64,000 bases of DNA from positions 25,872,696-25,936,695 of the forward strand of contig OX579638.1 of the NCBI GenBank assembly GCA_951230915.1, given 5' to 3'. Source of the DNA: Antitrichia curtipendula. Lineage: Eukaryota > Streptophyta > Bryopsida > Hypnales > Leucodontaceae. A program made the translations under genes and the position numbers. Below the pieces are notes generated by a model. That model was not told the origin of the DNA, ran no database searches, and worked only from the letters and a program-made list of their open reading frames with translations. Position 1 is the stretch's first letter; the number at the start of each line of letters is the position of its first letter. This document shows positions 1-10,376 of the stretch, piece after piece.

Positions 1-104
1 TTTCACTTAACCTAAATTTTCTATCCTAATTCAACTACTTACCTTTTTCATGGATCTCTCACATAGCTTCAAAAGGATGCTCAATGTGTAGTGAGATGAG
101 AAGA

Positions 105-690
105 CAAGCTCTTTATACAAGTGGTGGGATAGTAGGAGGTAAAACAACCCATGCCATGGGATATGTAAATTAGGATTAGTAGAAGCTCCACTGCTCATAG
201 TTAAGTTAAAAGCATGAATTGAGTTCAAAATAGAAGTTTAGATCCTACTAGGCACATGAAAATAACTTTTTTCAAAAAACTTTGAACTAAGTTAATGAAG
301 AAAATCAAGCTAATTTTCATCTTCAAAAATCCATTTGACTTTTGTAGCTTTCAATCAAAATCATGGACAAAGTTCAAATAGAGGTTGATAAGGACATTTC
401 TTTCTAAATTTAGTCTATAAGTTATAGTTTGGAAGGCTCAAAATCACAAATCATTTTTTAAATATGAAAGTTGGCTTAATTTCCCAACTTGTCTTCGATC
501 AAAGTTTTTTGAAAAAGGCTAATTTTCTATGCCAAAATGATGTCTAAAATTATATTTTGATTACAATTTCTACATTTTAACGATGTGTTGTCAAGCTCTC
601 AGCTTCAAATTATCCCATACTCTTCAAGGATTCATGGTAGACAATGAATTTCATTATAAAATGACCTTTCTACTTTCCATTCTCACTAAG
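105..690. mobile_element. Foldback-type repeat, copy A
   Basis: A block of about 580 bp whose two halves are diverged inverted repeats of each other; it shares extended similarity with copies B and C (for example TTTGAACTAAGTTAATGAAG / AAATCAAGCTAA on the left half, and GGTAGACAATGAA on the right). No protein coding. Probably a non-autonomous DNA element or decayed hairpin repeat. Confidence 0.5.
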
Positions 691-1849
691 TGTCAATAAA
701 GTTATTTTTTCATTTTGCAATCAAGACAAACCTTGCTATTGAAGTGCGGTAATTACAACTAAATACAAGTATTATTATATTACTTCAATTATCTTTATTG
801 GATCTTATGGGCTCATGAAAAATGATTCTAAGGCACTTTAGAATGTATTTTTTAGACACTCATTAGGAAAAGAATGGGGCCTCAAGAAGGTCACTAGAAC
901 TTAACCAACAATACAAAAAAGTGTAAATTAAATTTTTTTAAAATTATTATTAGCTTAAAAAACATCACAATATGACGTAGTACCTTGAGGTGATGTAACC
1001 ACATAGTTGGATCACAGTTGTAGTACTTCCAAAATGATGTTCTCCAAGGAATGAAGTATAAGTCAAAGGGAATGAAGGTCACTATTTTCATGCACAATCA
1101 ACACATGCTTGCATGTACATACCATTCTCCTTATTTAAAAACCAAGTGTATGGTATTTTTGAACCAAACGCCATGTAAACAATTTACAACATTATCATGC
1201 AATGTTTATAATTACTAAAGCACACAAACAATGGATGTGATAGATGTGAGAACCGATATTTCAAGATAAGCAAAAATAACTAAAATAATTTAGTTCCTTC
1301 TTTTCTTCCATAGTTCATAGACACTACAACATTTTATAAAATTGCACTGCAAAGTCGAAAAAGAATCACAAATTTTATGCACCTTCAAATACATCTTTTT
1401 ATCTCATCATCCAATGTCATGCATAGTGTTCAAGTTGCAGTTCCTGAGGAGCTGTGCACAGGGGCTTGACTGAACAGAGGTGATTATTTTTTGACAGGAC
1501 ATGAGACATGTCCTATGCTCCATGTCCCATTGTTGTTTCTATGGAATTATGTTACTATCACCCCATAGAACTATGACCCCCAAAAGTCAACACTATGTAA
1601 CAAACACTAGGTTGCTCCAAATCTAGTCCTTACAAGCACCTCGCTAAAATGTCGGTATTGTATTACCGCACGCAACTTGCAGGTAAGACAGAAAGTACAC
1701 TCACAACTAATTTTTGATGTACTAAATTTTTGACATAGTCTTGGCTCACTTTTAATCAAAAAAACCCTAAGTGATTTTGTCCATGTGTATCTCACATACT
1801 GCCTCACATGTCATTCAACAGGGGAATATCCGAAAGGAGGTAATATCTT
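691..1849. other. Intergenic stretch without recognised content
   Basis: AT-rich DNA between foldback copies A and B; no gene, RNA or clear repeat seen. Confidence 0.5.
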
Positions 1850-2440
1850 ATAGATCCAAGAGGTAGAAGGTACAACAATTGATGTGGGATATGTGATTTG
1901 GGGCATGAAAGACCTCAATCACTCTATAGTCTAATCAAATGCATTAATTGTTTTCACAGCTGCACTTCAGACTTCATTTGAGTATAATAAAATAACATTT
2001 AAATTTTTTTGATCAACTAAGAAAACGTGGAGAATATATGTAACTTTCACCGAAAAAAATTTGTTTGTGATTTGGAGTCTCTAATAGAAAGTTATGGACA
2101 AAGTTCAAAGGAAGTTAATGGGGAAGAACATTGTCATATGCTGTCTTTGCATTTTGTCTCTAAATTTCTATTTAGAGACTCCAAATCACAAACAGGATTT
2201 TTTAAATGAAAGTTAACTTGATTTCCCAAGTTTTTTTTAGTTTACCTCAGTTTGAAAACAATTGATTTACAATGCTTAAATGAGGTCTGAAGTTCCACTG
2301 TGAATACAATTACTGCATTTCTTTTGGTTGAGTGATCAAACTCCCACCTTGCTTCAAATATCCCATATCCTTTCAGAATTGATGAAGAACAATGCACTTC
2401 TCTACAACAATGACCTCTCCACCCCTCCATGCAACATATC
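1850..2440. mobile_element. Foldback-type repeat, copy B
   Basis: Same family as copy A. The centre is a clear inverted repeat: TTTGTGATTTGGAGTCTCTA (about 2062) pairs with TAGAGACTCCAAATCACAAA (about 2171). The outer parts match copies A and C with many substitutions. Confidence 0.5.
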
Positions 2441-3153
2441 AAAGGAGTTATCTTAGCCCTCCATACCATCATACAGACAGCTTCAACACTTTGATTGTGT
2501 ATATTGGTCAAATTTAAACAAATATTTTTTTTTGACATCATGTGGCTTGAATGAACTTGATTTCAACAGATGTAAACTTTAATTTCCAGAAAACCCCGAC
2601 ATGACTTTATAGAATTGTTTCTGTCGAACCTGCTAGTTGCCTGCAGCATGAGTAGAGTGACCTAAGGTAACATACAAGTTAAGGGGTTCATTTTTGGCAA
2701 TAAAATTAATCAATTGCTCTCAGAGAGAAGAAGCTTTACGACTGTACAACCCTGCCAAAGAATCCAATAAAGCGTAATTTGTCCACCTCAGAATACATTT
2801 TTTAGTTTTAGTTTTAGTTTCTTACACAAGATTCATTTTATTACTTTTCCTTTCAATTGCACGTACACTCCATTGTTTTGGGGTTCGGGACTTCAAGTAC
2901 ATTCCTCACTGTACTGGAAACTAGGTACTTTAAATAAGATCTACCTTACTTGTCGATGGGACTAAAATAATGCGGCAATGAGTGTTGATCCACTGAGTCT
3001 AGCCAACGCCAAATCACGTCGTTGAAAGCGTGTCTTCAGAAAATTTAAGCATGATGAAAATCCACTAAGACTTGGAGAAGAAGGTGCCACCATATCAGGC
3101 TCACAATGGCAATCTTTGTATGAAAATTTTGCAAATAATTCTTGGACCTACTA

Positions 3154-3424
3154 AGATGGGTACACCCAAAACCGCCACTTTTTGCTACTGAGCCTAGTTA
3201 CTACTATAAACTGGTCAAATTTTCATATATTCTTGTTGGCAAGTAAAAGGAGGTTCCAACGCACCAGAGAACGTGGCATTTGGATACCGTATGCAAAAGT
3301 TATTAAGGGTCAAAGTTTGTTTCTGAAAGCACTCCATCCAAATAGGTACATAACTGATTTTGGAAATGTACACAACCTGTAGATGGCGCTTTAAGGTCAG
3401 GTGCCATTTTGGGGGTGCCTACCT
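3154..3424. mobile_element. Solo TA-flanked MITE (same family as the pair in dynein intron 41)
   Basis: About 271 bp with terminal inverted repeats (AGATGGGTACACCCAAAA at the left; TTTTGGGGGTGCCTACCT at the right). The left end is next to TA, while the right end is followed by TTA, so the target duplication is degraded. Internal sequence matches 17311-17594 along its length (for example GTTCCAACGCACCA). No coding capacity. A Tc1/mariner-like origin is inferred from the TA and short size. Confidence 0.55.
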
Positions 3425-4275
3425 TTACAAGATTCTTTTTGGCACAAGAAGAATTGCTTATTTTCTGGGTTTGATAAAAGTAAGTTAAAATAATTTCACT
3501 CTCAGCAGACGACTGAGCATCTTTGATTGAGTCAAGAAATTTTCTCAAAACAACAAAAGATACATGTCTTCCGCTGACATGTACAGCAAACTACTAAAGC
3601 TCCTCACCTCCAATCTGTAAAGTACCAGCGCGTGTTTGAATCAAGAGATAGACCTACCTACAGGTACGCCCTACCAAGAAGGACACTGAGATGCTCAGGG
3701 CTTTGAGATGCTCAGTCTTTCTCCACAACCTATGCAAAACAGTTGAAGTTAGATAATTGCTTGTGCTTCTTGCCAATGCCTAGGTCTCCAGTTTGCATCA
3801 GGACCTTGCAAGGACAAAATTCAACAGCCATACCTTAAGTCAATTTCATTTCATGAACGCCAGTGTCGAAAGTTCATTGCAGACCTGACTCTTCCCTTAC
3901 AACTGGGGCAGTGCCGCTGAGGACTCTGGACACACAAAAACAAACAAAGAATTGTTACCATCAGGTTATAACTCACAAGCAAAGCAAACCAAACCCCTGG
4001 AGGGGATTGCAGTTGCATACGAGTATTTTTCGTGCGAGAAAATACTCATACTCGCAATCCTTCCTTCTAGAAATCTCAAAGACCATTGTATCTTCATGCC
4101 TTCTACAACCATTGTTTGGACCACATTTTCACATTGATATAGAATGTTAATCCTTGTGTGTTATTTTTACTCCCCAAAACAGACGTGAAAAAACATATAA
4201 TTTTATCAACAAAGGAACAAAAGCAATCATGTCAAGTCAAAGAGAGCTAGTCACAAGGAAAAAAAAACACCTTGT
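3425..4275. other. Intergenic stretch without recognised content
   Basis: Short open frames exist on both strands (for example 3863-4150), but none shows a family motif, good splice context or sustained coding bias. Nothing supported. Confidence 0.5.
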
Positions 4276-4380
4276 TGAGTGACATTCTTGTGTTAATTTC
4301 AGTGCAACTTAATCCAAAATTGGAAGAAATTTCATTCAATTCGGATAAATTTTGTTAGAATTAACGCAAGAATGTCACTC
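4276..4380. repeat. Short hairpin repeat (possible small MITE)
   Basis: GAGTGACATTCTTGTGTTAAT at 4276 pairs with ATTAACGCAAGAATGTCACTC ending at 4380, one mismatch in 21, separated by about 60 bp. Looks like a small inverted-repeat element; target duplication not clear. Confidence 0.45.
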
Positions 4381-4936
4381 TGGTAAAATGAAAAGAAGCA
4401 ACATGGCCGGGAGGTGCCAATATGACTTGTCACCGACAAGCCACATTGGCACCACTCCTAAAACGTATGAAGAAGCACTTTTTCATTCCCAGCTACCCTT
4501 CCGTAGTCAAGTTGCAACCAAATCTTTTGAAGACATTTTGCAGGGATCTAGTGAATGTCGATAAGCACGGCATCGTTGCGTCTGATCCACAGGGACCAAA
4601 CAATCGCACTGCAAAGGAGTCAAACCATGTCATGCTTTTACTGACAGATCTAGCCCACCCTATTCCACAGAGAGAGCGTTACGTATACCAGTAGTTTGTT
4701 ACTTGTCGGAAGCACCAGGAGAGGACTGGAGAAATATCTAGCAGTCGTGGACTGGTGGTGCCAGGAGAGGTAGATCTTAGGTGAAACAAAAACCAGCAGT
4801 CTAGGCTCTCATAGACTCCTATTTTGATTGTTTACACCTTGTGAAATCAATATAAAGTTTTTTGTGATGCCCTTTGGTACAAATGTAGCTGTTGCCTTTG
4901 GGGCAGCGCTGATTGTGGGTGTACATACCTTACAGG

Positions 4937-5120
4937 TCAGGCACAATACACCTGTAAGGCTGAGATTCCCCTGAGACTTGATAATGTGAGGGGCCATGAT
5001 AACACGCATGGGCTGAATAGTTTCACCACGAATCCGGACATTGGCGTCTTTCACACCTGCAATGGAAACAAACAGGGATCGAGCATTATCTCCATTGGCT
5101 GATGCAGTTACAGGAGGCTA
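4937..5120 (-). other. Isolated exon-like open stretch, unknown product
   Basis: On the minus strand a pyrimidine-containing acceptor (ggttttag) at about 5120 is followed by about 61 open codons reading PPVTASANGDNARSLFVSIA and then GVKDANVRIRGETIQPMRVI, ending LCLTCK before a good GT donor (gtatgt). Codon use is balanced and unlike the surrounding AT-rich repeats. No start, stop or partner exon could be joined with confidence. It may be an internal exon of a minus-strand gene that also includes the 6077-6286 stretch, or a fragment of a decayed gene. Family not recognised. Confidence 0.33.
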
Positions 5121-6076
5121 AAACCGTTAGAAACCTGAACCTGTCTCCTATTGACTGACCCCTCTTGATAGGAACTCCTCTTGATAGTTCTGACTACAAA
5201 TCTGCTCCACAACTTCATCACATAAATGTTTGATGACTTCATTACTCACGTTTCTGCCATAGCAACTGACGATGTAGGCCAGAAGGACTTTTGAATCCAG
5301 GAGCTATTGAAACTTCAAAATGGGAGGCATGGAATAAAGTCAGCTCATCTGCAAGCTTCAGTTGTGTATTTGAAAGTCATTGATGACTTTATCAAACTGA
5401 TCCTGTCACCTTGAATACCCCTCTTAAGACACAGCAACTCATGACACAATGTCACAACCTTCTGTCACGATTTTATTCACGTCACATGGACGATCACCTT
5501 TTCGTCCATGTATTGAACTGGAGTTCTTTTCAAGGTTTTATGTTACAAAATTTTCAATGTCTTTCAAATAGTGAGTGGTTTAAGCATGACTTTGACTAAA
5601 TGTCTATGGTCAATGATCTTGGAATGCATATGTGCTTGACTACTATTACATACAGCAATGTACAACGTCCCAATTTGAATTATACGTAAGATATTCATAC
5701 ATAGTGATAATTATTTGATCTCAATAGATTTGGCTCTTGTACCCAAAGTTCTCTCTAGAGCTCTCTACGTCACCAGCAAGCACACTCCTACTGTCTTAAA
5801 TTTCTTAGAGTGATGCAAATAGTATCCTCTACTTTGGTTCAATTCTCACATCCTCAAAGAGAGCAAAGTATCGATACTTGAGACAAAGTAGTCTTGAATA
5901 AATCCGATCACTAGTAAAAAAATCCAACATAAATCCTAAGGAACCAGACACCCAATTCTGCAAAGGCAATCAAAGTATTGATGACATAAACCACAAGTCA
6001 AAGTCTCCTTAAAAGAGACATAGTCAAGAATAAGCATGCACCCACACAAAATCGAAAAGGACAAGAATCTCCACTT
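5121..6076. other. Intergenic (or possibly intronic) stretch without recognised content
   Basis: No supported coding or repeat feature. If the two flanking exon-like stretches belong to one minus-strand gene, this would be its intron. Confidence 0.4.
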
Positions 6077-6286
6077 ACTTGTTTGCAAAACGATGTGTAG
6101 TCCTCATGCAGTATTCACACAAAATTGTCCACCAGGACTCCAGGAGTAGGTCAAAACCAGCAAAGCATTGATCATGTGTGAAGAAACGTGAGGAGAGTCC
6201 GCAACTGAATTCTGTTACGGTACACGATGTCAACAATTCCTGCACCCAGTCAATAAGAAATGATTGACACAAAGCACCAGCAAACA
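6077..6286 (-). other. Isolated exon-like open stretch, unknown product
   Basis: On the minus strand a good acceptor (aaatttcag) precedes about 70 open codons (starts FAGALCQSFLIDWVQELL; contains ESWWTILCEYCMRTTHRF), ending at a consensus donor (AACAA then gtaagt). It is Cys- and Trp-rich. It cannot be spliced in frame directly to the small gene at 8341-8732, so any link would need an unseen exon between. Could be chance or a gene fragment. Confidence 0.25.
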
Positions 6287-6816
6287 CTGAAATTTAAAGA
6301 CTTCGTTTGCAATAAGTGTCGGTTATATTTTGTAGTATTGTTCTGTTAGCTGCATGTGCTAGGCCGATTACCTAAACCTATGTACATTTCCTTACTTGCG
6401 AGGCAACATTCCAAAATTTGTTAGAACAATACTAAAACATTAACCTGCATAATTTATACAGGGAATCCCACTAAACCTCAACTTTATCGTCCCTAACAGT
6501 GAGATTTTTCTACCTGCATTACAGAATATGCACAAGAAGTAAATACCTAGCCACAGCCTAACCGCGTAAACAAATTTTAGTCCAAATGTGGGTGCAGGAT
6601 AGGATCATAGGGTATCTCTATGCTACAAATGTAATCGATTGGACTGCATTTGTGCACTTGATGCATGTTGACAAAAAATGTCAGTTGTAAAACATGTTTC
6701 AAATTAGCAAGTATCAATTTTAGCTTAAATAAGAACTTTGAATTTGAGATGTATCTGCATGCGATCCATACTCTGAGATTTAAGGCTTAAAATAAGTTTC
6801 AATTGAAAAGTGTGAA

Positions 6817-7462
6817 GTTTTAACCCCTAAATGCTCAAGGCACCCAAATCTGGTGTTTGCAAAACTTTGAAGTTAAATAAAATAAATAAACATTGTTATT
6901 TGTAGTATTTTATATTTTTGAAAAGTTTTGTTTGAAGTCTAGTTTTAGCATCAAAAATTCAATCTTGAAAATAAATTATAGTGATTTTTCTATTCGAGAT
7001 TTTGTGCAATCTTGACTTCTCGTAATGTTGAGAGCTCTTGAAAATGAGCCTCAAATACACTAGATCTTGGAGAAAAAATCATATTCAAAATTCATTCAAA
7101 AAAATTGTAAAAGAGATTTTAAGAAGCCATAAATTGAATGGGGTTATACATGTTAAGTCCTTTAACCTCATATTTTTTTGGTCACCAATTTTTTAGATTT
7201 GACTTGTGGAAAGAGGATTGAAAGACTTCACATCACTTTTGTAGTTTTAACACCCTCATGGTCAAACATTATAATCTTTCATTCCATATGTGATATTGTT
7301 GTATTTTTTTTTCCTATGAGATCTCTAACATGTCTAGTTTAAATTTGTACGGTTACAATTCAAAAAAAATTGATACAACTTATCAAAATGTTGGCATTTT
7401 GTTCAATTTAGAACAAATTTTTAAATGCTCAAAACAAGCCTTGGACATTTAGGGGTTAAAAC
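6817..7462. mobile_element. TIR element, family with GTTTTAACCCCTAAATG ends, copy 1
   Basis: About 646 bp with 24-bp terminal inverted repeats (GTTTTAACCCCTAAATGCTC and its complement, about 22/24 matching). Internal sequence recurs, inverted, at 27096-27761. No open frame of note, so non-autonomous. Superfamily not assigned. Confidence 0.55.
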
Positions 7463-7868
7463 TCCCCTTTCAAACAATCCTTTTACCAAAAAAAATTGTT
7501 AACCTTTCTTGATGATTGCGGTCCATAGATCTTACTACTGTTAAAATTCCAATGTAAAACCCACCAATCATAACATTAGTAAGGCAAAGGATCCCCTTGA
7601 TAAAAAGAGGAGGAAACTTATTCTACAATTGTCAACGTTTGAAAATTTTGCAAGCAGGTGCATTGGATTAGATATACCATGCAGTTAGGCATCAGGCAAT
7701 GAAGGAAAGTGTAAACAAGTTATTACAGCAAAGGAGCATTGACACCAGTGCAGATGAACTTCTTCATTATAGCTGTTTTCACCATGTTAATGAATAAATG
7801 ACCATTTTTTGCATATTCCACATTATTGTTCAATTTGAAAGACACGTACATATTGCTTTAGAATTCTA

Positions 7869-8266
7869 CTCCCTCAGTCCCACTAAAAACCTCCAAATCA
7901 GACATAAGGTAATTCTGCCTATGACAGGCCAACTTTGGACCAGCGTAATGCAGGCCCAGAATTTCATGAGCAGTACATGTATCTTGTGAATTGTACTTCA
8001 CAAAAAGTTTTTGACCTGAATTAGGCTGGTCCAGAATTCTGCCTGTCATAGGCTGAGTTACCTTAGTGCATGTACCACTAAAAAGGTTCCATTTAATGAT
8101 TTTGATTGTTGGTTGTTGAGAAAGCAAAGTGAAATGGAGGGCAGAGTGGATACAAACATGATTTGAATTCTACATTACTTACTCAATGATCAAAATTAAC
8201 AAATGGAGCTCTTTAGTGGTACACGCACTATGTCCGATTTGGAGGTTTTTAGTGGGACTGAGGGAG
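7869..8266. mobile_element. Stowaway-like MITE with nested hairpins
   Basis: A 398-bp element with perfect 31-bp terminal inverted repeats beginning CTCCCTCAGTCCCACTAAAA and flanked by TA on both sides (7867-7868, 8267-8268), the classic Stowaway (Tc1/mariner) signature. Inside is a second inverted repeat (TAATTCTGCCTATGACAGGC near 7910 against GCCTGTCATAGGC near 8041) and a third pair (GTGCATGTACCACTAAA against TTTAGTGGTACACGCAC). No transposase. Confidence 0.8.
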
Positions 8267-8340
8267 TACATTATCTACGAGTAGCATCTTTGATTACACT
8301 GGTAATACAGCTCCTACATACAAGAAAATACAATGAAATC

Positions 8341-8732
8341 TCACGCTCTCAAAGAATTAACGGATGCTTCAATCCCAAAACTAATAAACGGAGGAACACG
8401 GTGCACACCGCTATACAATGAGGCATACCTCTTGCGAAGTGCGAGATCAGCAGTAGACAGCACGCCAGCACAGACAAGAGCATCAATATCAGCTCCACCA
8501 GCTTGAGGCAACCTGTGATACAAAGAAGTCCAAATTGCATTATTTCTTGTGTATCCAAAACTGATGAGAAAATCATGGCTTCTTTCTGGTACCGCAATTC
8601 AGGTCATGTCACAAAGCTAATTGACGATATATCAAAGAAGTGAACCTACCTAGGAATGACCACCAAATCAATGACAGTTGATAATTTCAACTTCAGCTTC
8701 AACACGTCACGTTTGCCAAGTTTGATATCCAT
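8341..8732 (-). CDS. Small two-exon protein of unknown function (84 aa), possibly the 5' part of a larger gene
   Basis: Exon 1 is 8650-8732 (ATG at 8730-8732; begins MDIKLGKRDVLKLKLKL), intron 8513-8649 has GTAGGT...CAG ends, exon 2 is 8341-8512 ending in TGA. The join gives an open frame of 84 aa: a basic/hydrophobic N-terminus followed by LPQAGGADIDALVCAGVLST. I do not recognise the family. Support comes from good splice sites, balanced codons and a telo-box cluster just upstream, as in many plant housekeeping promoters. A GT donor (AGAG then gtatgc, about 8418) inside exon 2 means the real gene could continue through further exons to the left instead of stopping at 8341. The stop lies 75 bp from a Stowaway-like MITE. 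Confidence 0.45.
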
Positions 8733-8735
8733 CGC

Positions 8736-8815
8736 AAACCCTAAATCCTAAAACTCTAAACCACCCTGAACCACCCTAAAAACCCTAAACCCTAACCCTA
8801 ACTCTAAACCTTAAA
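8736..8815. promoter_or_regulatory. Telo-box / telomere-like CCCTAA cluster
   Basis: Several AAACCCTAA-type units, with the best run at 8779-8802 (three consecutive CCCTAA-like units), sit immediately upstream of the ATG of the small minus-strand gene. On that gene's sense strand they read TTAGGGTTT. Telo-boxes are known plant promoter elements of translation-related and housekeeping genes; a short interstitial telomeric insertion is the alternative. Confidence 0.55.
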
Positions 8816-10376
8816 CTTCTGGCTTGTCCAGTGCTTCCTGCAACAAGGATCGAATCGCATATTCCCCGCATTAACAGGACCTAAAATCACGCTCTGAATC
8901 TCAACACCATGACCTAATTCCAGTAAACCCGAAAAGCTCTACCAACACTCTACGGTGTAATCCTCCCAATCCAACAAATCCGGAGATTCAATCAGTACGC
9001 TCAGATCTCAAGAGCCCAACAGCAAATTCTGCAACAATTGATCATAAGCAAACCCCACATCCAACCATTCTATCATTGAAAGTCAGCACCTGTGAACGAA
9101 TTCCACAGAGAAAACTACACGCCGTCAAGCAAACACCACGTCTGATACAATCAGGAACGAGAAATTGAGTCTCGAACATTCGAATGCACGCAAATGAAGA
9201 TGAAGATGAAGATGGCAGAGTAGAATTAGGGTGTAGGGTTTATTAGGGTTTAGGGCTTAGCGAGTAATTTAGGCCTAAAAAATGAAGTGCGATAGCTGCC
9301 CTCATTAGTGACGTCCCACCTTCTACAGTGAGTAATACCGTAAGTTTGCTCACTAGTGAACAACTTTACAGCTTATTCCTCTTGGCTTCTCTACAGCTGT
9401 TTCAATGGTCACGCAACAAGATGCCGACCCAGTCAAACTGGGTAAGCTTACTGCAGGCCAATTTGTATTTCCTAGGCCAATTTTTTATGAACGGCAGAGA
9501 AAACATGGGCAAGGCTCCCTCCAAATGGATGAAACGAATCGGCTGCACTGTTTGCTGTGAAGCCGAATTTCCAGCAGTGGCGATTGATGTTGCATTCTTG
9601 TAGCCCAAAATTGATGAGTTTCTTCTTCTCCGTTGTTGCTAATTTCGTGGACTGACTGTATGTGTTGCACAGAGCTGGCGTACCCAACACTTCTCTTACA
9701 CTTGGAACCGAAATTGGACGTGACCTTCAAGCAGCCCTAAATTGTTGTCCTTGTTACCGATTGTTCATTGTGAGAGATTCGTTTTTTCTGAAAGAGCTTG
9801 ATAATTTTAACTCCTGCTTGGAATTCCTCTGTTTTTCAAGTGGCTTTGCAACAGGCCCCTAGTTTGCTTGCTCGTCATCCCGACTTGGAATCAAATTGTA
9901 AGATGAGTTTCATAGACGTGGTGTTTGAATTTGATTTTCTCCCGTTTTCTTCTTTTCTTAAACATTTGACTGTTTTGTTTATGGTGATCTTACAAGAGGA
10001 AATTTCTGAACTTAAAATTCTGTTACCGACTGTTCCTGTGATTGTTAGTACTTTGAAGTGTAAGAGAAGTGTTGCTGTCTGGTTAGTCTTTTGAAACTTC
10101 AGAATTTTGTAGAAAGACTGCTCTTCCTCAATGTTTAATTTTTACCTGCAGTTTTGTACATGTTGTAGTATTTTTAAACTTAGAGCCCAGTCTCGACACC
10201 TAATCAATTTTAAGCCAATTGTGTTTGCAATTGTGAACATGCCCTTCATTTAAAGTTCTGTAAAAAATTCTTTCTTTAGCGTTATCATTTTCTTGCTACA
10301 TTTTGTTTAAGTGCTCATTTGTTTTGAACGATTCTAACATCATTGGAGCATAATCTGGATCCTTTCATAGGAGGCA
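8816..10376. other. Intergenic region and presumed annexin promoter/5' UTR
   Basis: Divergent intergenic DNA of moderate base composition. Apart from the telo-box cluster I see no conserved coding sequence; several short plus-strand open frames (for example 9328-9603) look like chance. It probably holds promoters for both neighbours and possibly a leader intron of the annexin. Confidence 0.5.
9226..9260. promoter_or_regulatory. Second telo-box cluster (TTAGGG orientation)
   Basis: Four TAGGG units (ttaggg, tagggttt, ttagggttt, tagggctta) within 35 bp, in the opposite orientation to the cluster at 8736-8815. It lies in the intergenic DNA between the small gene and the annexin, just after a GAAGAT triplet run (9197-9213). 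It may mark a transcription start region for either gene. Confidence 0.45.

Noticed and set aside
4352..4694. Two overlapping plus-strand frames
   Set aside because: No homology recognised, no promoter or splice context; the first begins inside a hairpin repeat.
8349..8597. 82-aa minus-strand open frame overlapping the small gene
   Set aside because: Out of frame with the spliced 84-aa model, which has good splice sites and an ATG exon; this is a shadow frame.
8736..8815. True telomere or chromosome end
   Set aside because: Only a few degenerate CCCTAA units embedded in unique genic sequence; best read as telo-box promoter motifs.
9328..9603. 91-aa plus-strand open frame upstream of the annexin
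   Set aside because: No motif or splice link to the annexin start; both strands are open here, as expected by chance in this composition. May be 5' UTR.
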